The position numbers and the translations under genes are program-made. The notes below the pieces were generated by a model. The model worked only from the letters and a program-made list of their open reading frames with translations. It ran no database searches and was not told the DNA's origin. A DNA stretch of 64,000 nucleotides, taken from Ceratothoa steindachneri (taxonomy: Eukaryota; Arthropoda; Malacostraca; Isopoda; Cymothoidae). Location of the stretch: contig OZ018323.1 in NCBI GenBank assembly GCA_963969495.1, forward strand, positions 83,337,332-83,401,331, written 5' to 3'. Each line of letters begins with the position of its first letter. Positions within the stretch are counted from its first letter, which is position 1. Of the stretch, positions 44,601-55,500 are shown piece by piece.

Positions 44601-45238
44601 GAAGCGGTTCTCGGACAGTTATGCGTAAACTCATCTACGTTTAGGACACCCATCTCAAGCTCTTCGATAAGATCGGCAAGGACTTGTCCCCTGGGATTTA
44701 TTGAGTAATCTCCCCAGAGAGGATGCCTGCCGTTCAGATCTCCAAGCAAGAGAAAGGGCCTCGGCAACCGTGCCACGACGCGATGGAAGTCTCCCGCGTC
44801 GAAGTCAGCTGACGGTGGAATGTACGCAGAAATGATAGTATACCTCCTATCCAGGAGCAGCTGCACAGCCACTGCCTGAAAGGAGGTATCTAAAGAGAAA
44901 GGAAGAACGGAGACATCATGCCGGGTGTAAACCGCGCATCCCCCAGCCCGGCCATCCCGTGGTGGTGGGGTAGCAAGACCCTTATACCCCGGGAGGGCGG
45001 GCAGCGGGCACGTGCCTAGCATGGTCTCCTGCAAAAAGATAGCTAACGGGGAACGGGACGAGACGAGCCTCCGCAGCTCCTCCCAGTTGGCCCGGAGTCC
45101 ACGGCAATTCCATTGAAGAAATATGCCCTCCAGGCCTAACTCGGAGGAGACGCGGGGGCCCTCCTCGAACAGAAGTCCCTTACGGGAATGGCCGTAAGCT
45201 TCCCGGAGGCAGAACCCCGGGTGCTGTTGGCCAGACAA
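41610..45238 (-). pseudogene. ORF2 pseudogene of copy G (best RT and endonuclease)
   Basis: Endonuclease frame open 45238-43997 (413 codons): LQWNCRGLRANWEELRRL, FLQETMLG, SAYIPPSADFDAGDFHRV, GDLNGRHPLWGD and SDHFPIQISFSG carry the APE-family acids and the final SDH. RT frame open 44000-42579 (473 codons): FRKPGRDHTTPTGFCPIFLT, FLDLEKAYDTVWRYGIMETL, LATLYVDDLSISFG (catalytic YVDD), HRFLGLVFDRRLTWEAHI. RNase H is at 42470-42015 with YTDGSQSQEG, YSDSQSALSAL and WVPGHVVIAGNER; there is a deletion around 42310 and a TGA at 42015-42017. The C-terminal zinc region is at 41990-41700. A single-base loss near 44028 separates endonuclease and RT frames. The EN frame has no ATG before the endonuclease. 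Product would perform target-primed reverse transcription. Confidence 0.88.
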
Positions 45239-47480
45239 AGCGCTGTCGCCTTCGAGGAATTATTGGGGAGGTTGGGCTCGCCATGCGAGTCTTTTCCTCC
45301 CTCCGCCTCGAAACCTTAGGCGGGCGTTGCGGCTTCGGAGGCGGGGGGGCCCTCTTTTCGAGGAACCACCATCTCCGAGCCACTCGCTCCACCACTAGTC
45401 GTGGGCGAAGGAGCCGAAGCTCCTTTGTTGCTGTCCTCCTTTCGGGGGACAGCTTTAGGAACCCCGGAATATGGCCTGGCGACCAACTTCAGGGGTGTTG
45501 CCCCCTGTGAGTCTAACGACTCGGTGGGGCGCGTGGCCGTTTCGCCTTACGGGAAACGGTCACGCTGGGGGAAGAGGGGGGAGCCCTGGTTTTAGCCGGG
45601 GCTGGGGATCAACCCTTTTTGCCCCCAGCTTTACCAGGGAAGCGCCCGGGTTGAGTAGAACCCACAGAAGGGCCCCGAATGGGCGCGGAAACAACCGTGC
45701 TCGTTGGCCTGGATATGCCAGGAGCAGAGGGTGCCTTTCTAACTATTGAGGCATATGACGTCCCAGGCAGAGCCGGCGCGCCAGGACCAAGTCCTTAGCC
45801 TCGCGGAATTAGAGTCGATCCTGGGCCTGAACGGCCAGGATTTCTTTCTCGAGGAGATATGCACGACATTGCTTCGAAGAAGCAGGGTGCGGCTCTCCGC
45901 AATTGACACACTTGGCCACACATGATTTAGACTTATCGTGTGTGGCCTTGGAGCAATTTATACAGAGTTCGAGGGACCTCGACTTTGAACGTCTACATGA
46001 GCGATTCGTATGTCCAAAGCGGTGAAAATAATAGCACCGCCGCGGCAGTGGCACGAATGCCTTCACGCGGTAGCAGTACCAACTAGCACGCACCGACTCA
46101 GGGAGCTTGTCACAGTCGAACGTGACGGAGAGTGTAGGGGTGGGTCTCGAGGCCCCTCCCTGTTTTCTCATCACACGTTCGACCTTGACTGCCCCATGGT
46201 CGGCCAGCTCTAAGGTGATGTCCTCAATGGAGTAGTCAACGAGTTCCCTCGCATAAACTACTCCTTTCACAAAGTTCATGGTAGAGTGCGGCGTCACACT
46301 CACCGGGGTGCCATCAAGTGTCCGAAGAGCACTTATCTTGGCCGCCTCGGTGGGATTCGCCGCATTCGCCAGAAGGCTACCGTCCAAGAAACGGGTCACC
46401 TTCGGCTCTCTACCAATTGAACTAGCTAATCCTCTCCTCTGATGGATCATGTTGCCCTTGGCCAACATGGTGGCATCAGTGGAGCGAATAACGAGGAAGC
46501 GTTTGAAGCCAGCGGGCTCGAAAACGCCAGGTAACCTCTGAATGAGGGGCCCCGATGTCATCGAGGCTCCGCCCTATGCACTTTTCGTCTTTGTCATAGT
46601 CAGGGGCTCCGCACCCATGGGGGCAGAGGGGCCGGATGTGCCGATCTTGGCTTGGTCGCCTACCAAAGTGGCAGCAGACTCATCCATCCCCGCAGCACCC
46701 GCGGATGGAGAGGAGCCCCGAGTCTTTTTAGTCTTTCTTGTCTTTTTCTTCTTCTTTTTAGGAGAGGAGGGCGGGGAAGTAACACGCTTCTCACCTCCTC
46801 CGGTAGAAGCCCCTAGGCCAGATGGACCGGCCTCGGCCAGGTCCTTCTCCGAAATGGAGAAGGTCGTGGTGGTCGCAAGGACACCGGTCAGAGGAGATCC
46901 CTCCCATCCTTGTACTGCCTCGGATCCCCAGTCGTTTGCGTTGGACCTTGCATAGGGGTGGATTCGGGTTCGGTGCTTTGCGCCGAGCTCGGATTCCCCC
47001 CTATGGAAGGCCCTACCGTCTGAGGCTGGGTTTCCTCAAAGACCATGTCTATCACAGGAGAGGCCTCCAGTTGGCCATCCCCTCCCAGGACATCGCAGGT
47101 CCCCTTGGCAGCGTCACCAGTTTTTTTGGGGAGGCACAGGCCTTGACCCCGGCAAGGTTTAAAATTCTTGCCAGCAGGTCTTTTGAGGGAAGCGCCCGAA
47201 TGGACCTGGCTTCCCTCTCCCCCTTAAGGGGGTTTGCCCTACTGATCCGCTTCGATGTGGAGCGGCTGGCTAAGGGCTGGCTGCTGGCTTTCTTGGCAGT
47301 CCCCTTGGAAAGACCAGAGGTGACTGCCGCTGGAAAGAGGGAGGTGCCCGAAAGCACCTCCTGAGAAGGGGGTGAGGGGAAGTCCCCTACACCCGTAGGC
47401 GAAGTAGAGGAGTGAGCCTCCTCTCCGGTTAGAGAGATATGGAGGGTCCCCTGCGCAAGCACAGGGGTGGGGACTTCCAT
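45180..47480 (-). pseudogene. ORF1 (gag-like) pseudogene of copy G
   Basis: N-terminal part open at 47480-47052, starting MEVPTPVLAQGTLHISL, then SGLSKGTAKKASSQP and GRANPL-like blocks. A middle part with a lysine/arginine run (KKRRKRQER in a shifted frame) follows at 47050-46600. The core is open at 46561-45809 (250 codons): GPLIQRLPGVFEPAGFKRFL, GNMIHQRRGLASSIGREPKV, SALRTLDGTPVSVTPHSTMN, YARELVDYSIEDITLELADH, then CYYFHRFGHTNRSC (second C of the first knuckle is F), CINCSKATHDKSKSC and CVNCGEPHPASSKQC. The C-terminal tail ends PTAPGVLPPGSLRPFP at 45180 and overlaps the endonuclease frame by 59 nt. ORF1 protein would bind the element RNA. Confidence 0.85.
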
Positions 47481-48046
47481 TTTTTCGGTGGAGCTGCCCG
47501 AGGGCGGCTCCGTTGATGATATAGGGGAAGTTGAGGTTTGTTTATTTTTTTATATTCATCATTGGGCATGGTGACCCTATTTGTATCACGGGTCTCAATC
47601 GCGCATCACCTCTCTCAGTAACCCGCACTGCAAGAGGTGCTTACAGGCCCGGCAGAGCCAGGCGCCGCCATTGGGACCACTCCTCCCGCCTGGTGGCCTG
47701 GCAGTCCATAAGCATGGCGGCTCCACCTTGGACACGGCGTAAAAAAGATAGATTGTGAAGAGGAGAGGAAAGGAAAAGGGATGTGAGGAAGGTATGGGTG
47801 GGGATGAAGCAGGTTGTTAAAAACCAACCACCCCAGACCGGAGCTCAGGAGTTAGGGAACATTGTCCGCTCCCCCCTCAGCCCCGATCCGGGACGGTTGG
47901 CTGAGAAGGAGGTCAGCATCTACCCTGTGAAATTAGAGGCTGACCAGAGAAAGTTGTGGGAGAGGTTGTATGAAAAGCAAGGAAACAAGTGTTTTGAAGG
48001 AAGGAGAAGAAGCTAAGCTGGGGTCGGACGGGGTTTTCGACTACTA

Positions 48047-48255
48047 GAAGGCCCAGAAGGGGCAAGGGACAAATTGCGATGAGCCGGGGATGCACCTGGC
48101 ACGGACTTGGCAGGAAGAACGGCGGGAGGTGACAGCTGAGAGCCAGACCGAACGCCCAACGTGGAGGGCTCATGGCCCGGAGGGAAAGGGAGATCGAGCA
48201 GAGACCGAAGAGAACTAAGATGCGAACAAGATTGGCACAGAAGGCGGAACATGGA
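48047..48255 (-). mobile_element. LINE-beta, 5' remainder after copy G
   Basis: Continues LINE-beta beyond the duplicated target of G. The - strand is open (48252-48013) with a serine/proline-rich stretch (SSLRSLLDLPFPP) of unknown role, probably ORF1 C-terminal or the ORF junction. The element ends near 48255, where composition turns AT-rich. Confidence 0.6.
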
Positions 48256-49747
48256 CAGAGGGTGAGTTATATGATAGTTCGTTATACGATTATGGCAAAT
48301 GGAACCTAACTGCTAGTATCTTTGAACTAAATTTTTTCTCGAAATAAATAAACCAAGGTTAGTAGATATAGATGAGCTGTATACAATAATAAAATTAACT
48401 TAATCAGACCCTAAGATATTTAGAGAATAGGAAACGTGCACCCAACAATTTAATGTTCAGTCCGTGGAGGAGAGTAACAAGTTGTTTTTTTAATGCCATG
48501 GCTTTTATCACCGATCTGCACTCAATCAGGATGCCTTTATTTCTCAGTTTGGACCTTCCGATTGACGTGGAATCCGAACCACGAGTATCTACAGCGTATG
48601 GCAGCCAGCAGGAAAGCGACCCGAACAGGAACTCCATCCGGCAACTAACGACACCTGATGTGGCTCAACTTCCCTAAAATGGAGGCAGTGTTTCCATTCG
48701 GCGAAGCTGTAGCCCAGGGACAAAATGTGAACCTCTAAAAATAGGAAGTGAAAAATGTTAAATACGACTGTCGGGAGAGCGAATCATCAAACTCCAGGGA
48801 CAAGTTTGTACACGGAGCACATGTACTCAAGAATGGATGTGCACATATCCCCGTGGGAGGCGGACACGAATACTATTGCTCAAGCCCGCTTCGAAGAGTA
48901 TGTTTGGCGCGCATCAACGCGCCGTGAATTCTATCAAGTTTAAAAGTCACACATCATTTCCCTCCCGCCATATTGGCCATTCAGAACGATGAGGCGCTGG
49001 AACATCTCGTCCAGCCCTGGGTAGAAGGACCCTATTACGACCCCTCACCGGTTCCCATATCGACGCGGATTAACGGAAAGACTGAAAGGGGCCCGTTACA
49101 GCCCCGCCCATTATCAGCCTTGATCACGCAGGGACAAAACTTTCGGGTACGCGGCATTCTAGGTCAATGGCCTATATCAGGGCTTAGTCACCTTTTATGA
49201 CCAGCGGTATGGACATTATTCCTCCCCCACAAGAAAAGAAAAACGAAACTAATATTTCACAAAGCGACACTAAAAATGCCTTTACTCCATATATTAAGAA
49301 AGGTTTAGGAATTATGAAAATTGCCTGAACATGCATGTACATATATATGGTTAACCGAACCTAAACACCATCCTTCAACTGGAAAATGACGGGGTTCCAT
49401 AATAGCAAATAAAACCATTGCCAAACGCTTGAGACGAAAGCCTCATCACTGGAATTAAAGACCCCCCCCCCAACATAAAACATATAAGATCACGCAAAAC
49501 CTACAAAGTGAATGGTTCATACCTATAAATCCTCAAAAGTTGGTAAAACCCGGTACAAAACACGAACACATTCACGCTGCAAAGGTAATAGTTCTTGGGT
49601 ATGATAACCAAACAGTACCTGAAAAAGAGGAAAACCGCTTCAATGAATAATGGAAAATGAAAATATTTCGACAGATCGAACACGTCCTTAAAGAAAGGCA
49701 GAGAGATTTTTGACTATGGAGAATCGCAAATGTACAGACCATGATTT
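48256..49747. other. Stretch without recognisable gene
   Basis: Mixed composition, no domain found on either strand. Open stretches at 48453-48677 and 48973-49200 (+) have no motif I know. A short palindromic block, GGCGCG with CGCGCC around a 6-nt spacer, is at 48906-48923. A C-run lies at 49462-49471. Confidence 0.5.
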
Positions 49748-49976
49748 ATTTTTTTTCAGAGCCCATCTGGCGACTGCCTACTCGGGCATAAGTCGCCTTA
49801 CTCGACCCAGCCTATTACTAGGCTATATTAAAAAACAAATAACAAAAAACAATAATATGCAAATAACAATTATAAAAAATTACAGACTAAAAAAAATAAT
49901 AAAATAAAAAAACAAGGCAAAAAGAGAAGAGAGAAGCGCGCTCCGGCGTCGGGGGAAAGCCCGCCTCCCTTCGCGA
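49748..49976 (-). mobile_element. LINE-alpha 3' end, copy I
   Basis: T-rich tail at 49748-49756, hallmark gcccatctggcgactgcc at 49761, and about 200 bp of 3' UTR up to the gcgctccggcgtcgggg block at 49938. It then stops, a strongly 5'-truncated insertion. The next 450 bp (49977-50429) show no gene and no clear repeat. Confidence 0.8.
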
Positions 49977-50429
49977 ACGACATGATTGGAGGGAGGCCGC
50001 CATTACATATTTCACCCGCAGGAACAAGAGTTTCGGTTGCGCCCACCTCCACATATCTGGGTTTAAGTCATCTTTTTTTGCGAATGAAAGATGAATTACT
50101 AGCAATAAAAATAATACCAGGAACTCGCACGGCGTTGGTTCCTATCGTTTCTTGCACAGTTCTTTAACACATAGAAAGAAATGTCCAGGAAGGTGGCAAT
50201 GACCACTCCTCAGATATCCCCCCCCCCCGAAAGAAATCTAGCGCTAGGAGGCTCGTCTCCATCGCCAATGCCTGAGGTTGTAGGAGGCGCTTCAAAAGAT
50301 AAGTGAATAATGGCCCCGAGCGCTCACATCCAGCCCCCCGCTGAAAGAATTTGAGTCAGAAAAAGGTGCTGATCGCTTTCCGCGACCAACAGGCCTCGTA
50401 CAGCTCCATCAAAATGGATCCAGAAGGCC

Positions 50430-51012
50430 TTTCTTTTCCTTAAAGGAAATTGCAGTGGACTCTGGGCTAATTGGGAAGAGCTGCAGACGCTCGCCTCCTC
50501 CCGTTTCCCTTTAGTTGTTTGCCTTCAGGAGACGTATGTTGGGGGCGTGCCCCTTGCCTACCTTCCCCGGTAGAGGGGTATAAGGGTTTTGCTACCACAA
50601 CTCCACCGGATGAGGGGGTGGGGACAGGCAGGCAAATGAGCAAAATAAACTTAACGCGATATCTCCATTCACTTTGCCTTTAAATCCCTCTTTGCGGGCA
50701 GTGTTGAGCAGCTGCACATTGAGATTATGTACTCTGTTGTTTGTATCTACATTTCACCGTCAGCTGATCTCGGTGTCTACTTCCGTCGCATTGCGGCAAG
50801 GTTGCCAAGGCCCTTCTTCATCTTCGGGGACTTGAACAGTAGGCACCATCTTCTGAGGAAATACTACTCTTATAATTCAAGCACTGGAGATTTGTCCTAA
50901 CTGTAGATGATTTCACTGTTCAAGATCTGCTTCATTTTCCTGCCTCGATCTACCCTTGTGGGCTCAGGAGCCACAGCCTTGATTTAGGATAAGGGGTGGT
51001 CGACGATCTTCA
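50430..51012 (+). pseudogene. LINE-alpha endonuclease fragment on the + strand, copy K
   Basis: The + strand reads LKGNCSGLWANWEELQTLAS, VVCLQETYVG, YISPSADLGVYFRRIAARLP, FFIFGDLNSRHHL and a decayed SDH block (near 51020). This is the first two thirds of the endonuclease of ORF2, with the QE and GDLN motifs kept. The next element sequence (51035) is on the - strand, so the two meet head to head. Frameshifts break it after GDLN. Confidence 0.72.
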
Positions 51013-51034
51013 CAATAGGGATCATTTTCTCATT

Positions 51035-51430
51035 GGTGCTTGGAGTGGGTACCGCTTGCGAAAAGCGAGTCAGTAGCCAGTGGAGGGGGAATAAGATAGA
51101 TCCCATTCAGATCCTGTCGAACAAAGTTAACAATTAATGGAGGAGGGATGACTAGAAACCTTTGACCTGCCAAGGAAGCTTTGGGGTGAGGGTTCCCTCG
51201 TCCTTCGGAGAGGCCAGAGATTATAAAGCGCCGTCCACCCTCAAACAGAAGCAATGGATCAGAAATTCCTTTGTTACAATCCTTTTCTAGTGGGAAAGAC
51301 TTTAGAAGCCCTGGGAATGACTCGGTGGTGGATGCGCGTGGCCGCTTCGTTTTCTGTGGAGCGTGCGCGTGGAGGAGGGACTCAAGCTCGTATTGTGAGT
51401 AGATGTACTGAGGTAGCACCTGGGACAAGG
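51035..51430 (-). pseudogene. LINE-alpha ORF2/ORF1 mosaic fragment
   Basis: The - strand frame 51428-51030 starts in the ORF1 C-terminal tail (KTKRPRASTTESF, EKDCNKGISDPL, compare KAKRPRGSTESLD and KEDSNKGASAPS in copy F) and passes near 51130 to RT sequence (LIVNFVRQDLNGIYL, compare the LLDLFNRIW block). The endonuclease between is missing from this strand but lies inverted at 50430-51012. It is a rearranged piece. Confidence 0.65.
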
Positions 51431-51567
51431 TAGAATCCTAGGAAGGCTTCCTAATAGACGATGGATCTAGTGCTCCGAGGCCTGAAAACACCAGAAACTG
51501 GTTGGGTTCTTTTAAGCTGAGAAGCCTTGAGCATTCCCCAGAAGGATCTCGGGCAAGAAACGGGTGA

Positions 51568-51965
51568 TTTTTTTTAAGGCACCCACCTGGATCTTGCCAC
51601 TAAGAGCATAAGTTTTCGTAATTAATTTAGCCTATTAATAAGCTACATTAAAAAAAGACAAAAACAAAACTATACATGCACTAAACAAAAGGAAAAGAAG
51701 CAGAACAAAAACAAGCAAAAGGAGCCCCGCTTTCCCTAGCATCGGCAAAAACAAAACAGAAGAGGTAAGCATCCTTCAGAAAGTCCAATAATGCACAGGT
51801 CTGTTTGCACGAACCTATCACAAGAACGAGGGGAGCGGCTCCGCTCGTCGTGAGGTAACGTGCGCGGTGCGAAAATCCCCAGACAAGGACACAAAGAGAA
51901 TGTACCAAACAGTATAAAGAAAAAAGCAGTGGACGGAATAAGGTGCAGGAGAAACGCTCCATCAT
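51568..51965 (-). mobile_element. LINE-alpha 3' end, copy L
   Basis: T-run at 51568-51575 and a diverged hallmark (ggcacccacctggatcttgcc). The 3' UTR and the zinc motif region of ORF2 follow, up to 51965, where copy M begins with its own T-run, so M inserted in L or next to it. No duplication of the target is visible at the far end of M. Confidence 0.72.
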
Positions 51966-54900
51966 TTTTTTTTGAGCGAGAAAATCTGGCGACAGCCTGC
52001 TTGGGCATAAGTCGCCGGACACGACACAACCTACTACTAGGGTATATTAAGAAACGAATAAAAAACAAAAGAAAACAAATAACGCTAAAAAGATAAAGGA
52101 AAAAAGCAAGAAGGACGCGCGCTCCGGAGACGGGGGTAGGCCCGCCTCCCACCAGTGCAGAAAAATGCAACTTACAAAAAAACAACAAGTCAAATAAAGT
52201 GGAGGAGGTGGGCCTCCCCCCCAAAGTCGTAAAGTCCACAAGAAAGTGTGCACAAACCAGTCCTGAGTACACGGGACAAGCGGTAGCGACTCTGCCGTCC
52301 CGGTACTGGAACAGGTAACATGCGCGAAGATCCCCAGACTGGGACATTCAACAAATTGTGCCGAACAGTCGGGGGACAACGCAGTCTTCGCAATAAGGCG
52401 CAGGTGAGCGCTCCATCAAATGGCGGTGCGTCCCGCGAGTGTGTCCTATTCGGAGACGGCAAAAAGCAACCTGGAGCCGTCGTGGCATTGGGGAACAGTC
52501 GCTGCGCAATGGCACGCAACTTTAAGTTCCTCTCGACTGTCTCCCATCTTCTTTGCCAAGCAGTCCGAAGAGCTGCCCGTATTCCTGCCAAGTAATCGGT
52601 GTGAGGAAGAGCCAAACGCTGGTCTGGTAGCCCAGTCCTCGCGGACTCTTTGACGTCATCATCGGCGAGCTCATTCCCCGCAATTCCTACATTTCCAGCA
52701 ACCCAGCAGAAGATAATCTCGACATCCACCAGGCTCGCCAAAACCGTGGCGTCACGGATATCGCGAACCAGGGATGCGGAGATTCCAATGCCCCGAAAGC
52801 ACTCAGGGCGCTTGTGAGTCGCTATAAATCACAATCCGGTCTCTGAACCGGGCACGTCGCGTTATCTCCCGTACTGAGCAGTGTAGTGAAACCAGCTTGG
52901 CCGTGAAGACACGCAGAGCCTGGCAGAGCCCCGCTGATTTCAAACAGAAGGGATACGGCGTGGAAACCAACCCCCTCTTGGGACTTGGAGCCATCGTATA
53001 CACTGGCACGGTTCCAGCGTGACACGAAGGGTGCTCTAAAAAAGGTCAAACGCAATACTCCGGGCGCTGTTATAGCTTTGGGAGCAGAGGGGTGGCGACA
53101 AATGGTAAAAGGTGCTACCTTCCAGGGTGGCGTCCTGGACAGAACCAGGGTCGCCACTGGCCCGAGAGCTATACCTAGCTCTCGAAGAAGTTTCCTAGCC
53201 CTAAAACCCAAAGGGCTTGGGGTATGACTGGCGTCTCTCGGCAACTGAGGGAGGCGCCGGGCTCGCGCGTACATGCTAATAATGCACTGTGCACGGCGCA
53301 GAGAGAGAGAGTGGCATCTACCAAGCATCAACAAGTAGGATCTCAATGGGGGAAGTGCGGGAGGCACCGGTCGCCAGGCGAAGGCCGGTGTGATAGATAG
53401 AGTCCATCATCCGCAATACACGCTCGAGCTTCGAACGAACAAAGGATCGATAAAAAAGTAAGACAGTAGGCCTATCAGCGCCCCAAGAGCTGAAGGTCAC
53501 AAAACGAAAGATATCCATGGCGCGGGTACAAGAGACCCTAAGGCTGCGAACATGAGCCTCCCAGGTGAGGCGTCGCCAAATACAAGACCAAGGAAACGGT
53601 GCGAGTCCACCAGTTCCAGGCGCACCACATTGAGAAATAAGCCTGGGTCAGGATGGAGCCGTGGATGGCGGCAGAAGTGCACCACCTTAGTCTGGGGCAA
53701 AGAAAACCGAAACCTGTGCGATTCGGCATAGCGAGAGAGGCGATTCAATGCCCGTTTGAGTCGATGTTCCAGAGTTGGCATCTGGGCCGCGCCAAAAGAG
53801 ATCGAAAGGTCGTCCACGTAGAGCGTAGCGAGAACATCTTCCGGAAGCACTGAGGTGATGCCATTGATGCTCATGGCAAAGATTGCGACACTGAGGACAC
53901 TTCGCTGCCGGACACCCTTTTCCTGCTCCATTGGGCTGGAGAGGGCTCCCCCTACCCATACACGGAATCGACGATCTCGCAAAAATTAAAATATAAAGAT
54001 TGAGAGGGTCTTCCCGTTAAGTGAAGACAAGTATGCTCGCCAACAAGAGCGGCGGGCGTGCTTCAAAATATACCGGAACCTAGCCCTAGCTCGACGAAAT
54101 TCATAACGCTTCTGTTTGACGGCACTCTCACTCGGCGGACCACCACGGGAGCGATCGGCGTGCAAAACGGCCAGACGTTCTAGGAATAATAGTTAGGCCC
54201 ACGGCCATGAGGTTGCGGGGAGCCTCAACGGCCTCACCTACCGACCTAAATTCCTCGACTGGGACAGAGAAATCATCCATTTCCTCAAATGTGGACAAAC
54301 GCGCCCGCAGCAGCAGCGGCCCAGAAAATGATCTTTGAATGAGAAAGTGATCACTACCATGGGGGGCATCGACCACCCCCCACCAAAAAGCAGGCTGTGC
54401 ATCCAGAGAGCAGAAAGATAAATCGAGGCGAAGGGAGGGGAGCCCTGGTTTTAGCCGGGGCTGGGTGTGAACCCTTTGAGCCGTCAGCTCTACCAGGGAA
54501 GCACTCGGGGTGGGTAGAACCCACAGAAAGGTTCCGAATGAGCGCGGAAACGACCGTGCTCGTAGGCCTGGATTGGCCAGGAGCATAGAGTGTATTTTTC
54601 AACATTTAGGCATACGACGTCGCAGGCAGCACTGGGCGCGCCAGGACCAAGTTCTTATCCTCTTGCTTCGGAGAAGCGGGATGCAGCTCTCCGCAATTGA
54701 CACACTTGGCCACACACGATTTGGCCTTATCGCATGCGTCCTTGGAGCAATTTACACAGAGTTCAGGTAACCCCCACTTTGCACATGGCAGCAGCGATTA
54801 GTATGGCTTAAAGGGGTGACAGTAATGGCACCTCCACAGCAGTGGCAAGAATTCCTTCATGCGGTAACGATACCAACCGACACGCACCGACTTGGGGAGC

Positions 54901-55028
54901 TTGTCACAGTCTAACGTGATGAAGAGTGCAGGGGTGGGTCTCGGGGCCCCTCCCTGTTTTCTCATCACATGTTCGACCTTGACCACTCCATGGTCGGCGA
55001 GCTCTAAGGTGATGTCATCTATGGAGAG
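51966..55028 (-). mobile_element. LINE-alpha copy M with two internal deletions
   Basis: Tail T9 at 51966-51974, hallmark, 3' UTR, zinc motif (52430-52300), RNase H (53010-52690, with YTMAPSP in place of YTDGSKS), RT palm and thumb (53982-53330, with LYVDDLSISFG intact). At about 53998 the sequence jumps to the linker near the endonuclease (a loss of about 790 bp relative to F), and at 54425 it jumps from the endonuclease start of the SDH block to the ORF1 C-terminus. ORF1 knuckle sequence continues to 55028. The 5' part is missing. Confidence 0.8.
53497..53982 (-). pseudogene. RT palm and thumb fragment of copy M
   Basis: A 161-codon open stretch on the - strand. It contains RDRRFRVWVGGALSSPMEQE, SVLSVAIFAMSINGITSVLP, EDVLATLYVDDLSISFG and LKRALNRLSRYAESHRFRFS, with the YVDD catalytic box near 53810. 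It is the longest RT piece of M. The upstream fingers are deleted. Confidence 0.78.
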
Positions 55029-55500
55029 GGAGGTGTGGAGTGAGCAGTTCGTGGAGCTGGAGGGATGTGGCTGGATTGCTTATCAACAGGGGGATCCCAC
55101 TTAGTAACCATGGAAAGGTTTATGATGCATGTGTCAGACCAGTCTTACTTTATGGATCAGAGACTTGGGGTTGGAAAAAGTGCTGACGAGCTGTGATAAG
55201 AGAATGTTGAGGTACATGGCTGGTGTAACATGTAGGGATGGAGTTCGGATTGAAGAGGTAGCTAGAAGGTGTGGTGTTGATGAGCTGGACATAGTTCTGA
55301 GGAAAAGAAGACTGACATGGTTTGAACATGTGAAGTGAAGAGATGAAGAAGAGGCACTTGGTAGGTTGAGAGAATTGGAGGGGGATGGAAGAAGGCCAAG
55401 GGGTAGATCTAAGAAAACATGGAAGAAGAATATAGAGGAAGACATAGCGATGTTACGAGTGCAAGAAAATGAGGCATATAATAGAGAAAGAAGTTGTGGT
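55029..55500 (+). pseudogene. RTE-like LINE 3' end (RT C-terminus)
   Basis: The + strand reads VWSEQFVELEGCGWI, MHVSDQSYFMDQ / LYGSETWGLEKVLTS in a shifted frame, DKRMLRYMAGVTCRDGVRIE, CGVDELDIVLRKRRLTWFEH and, after a stop, LEGDGRRPRGRSKKTWKKNI. This C-terminal pattern (MLRWM.GVT..D, LRWFGHV.R, GRRPRGRPKKTW) is widespread in animal RTE- and jockey-like RT proteins. The catalytic part is missing. It is AT-rich and joins copy M at 55028 without a visible duplication. Confidence 0.7.

Larger units (their letters stand above)
41394..48031 (-). mobile_element. LINE-alpha copy G, nearly full length with 15-bp target duplication
   Basis: Flanked by GGTTCTCGACTACTA (41379-41393) and GGTTTTCGACTACTA (48032-48046), one mismatch. 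The poly-T run at 41394-41404 is the tail, the hallmark follows, and the 5' side ends at gtcggacgggg, about 70 bp short of the family's end. Length is 6,638 bp. It contains a deletion of about 170 bp near 44248, between endonuclease and RT. Together with F it is the best-preserved copy and lies in LINE-beta. Confidence 0.92.

Noticed and set aside
46542..46955. + strand open frame with a run of F residues as a membrane protein
   Set aside because: The F-run is the antisense of the lysine-coding run of LINE-alpha ORF1.
49462..50232. C-runs (49462-49471, 50220-50228, also 24671-24682) as regulatory elements or assembly gaps
   Set aside because: They look like ordinary mononucleotide runs. Nothing around them supports a function.
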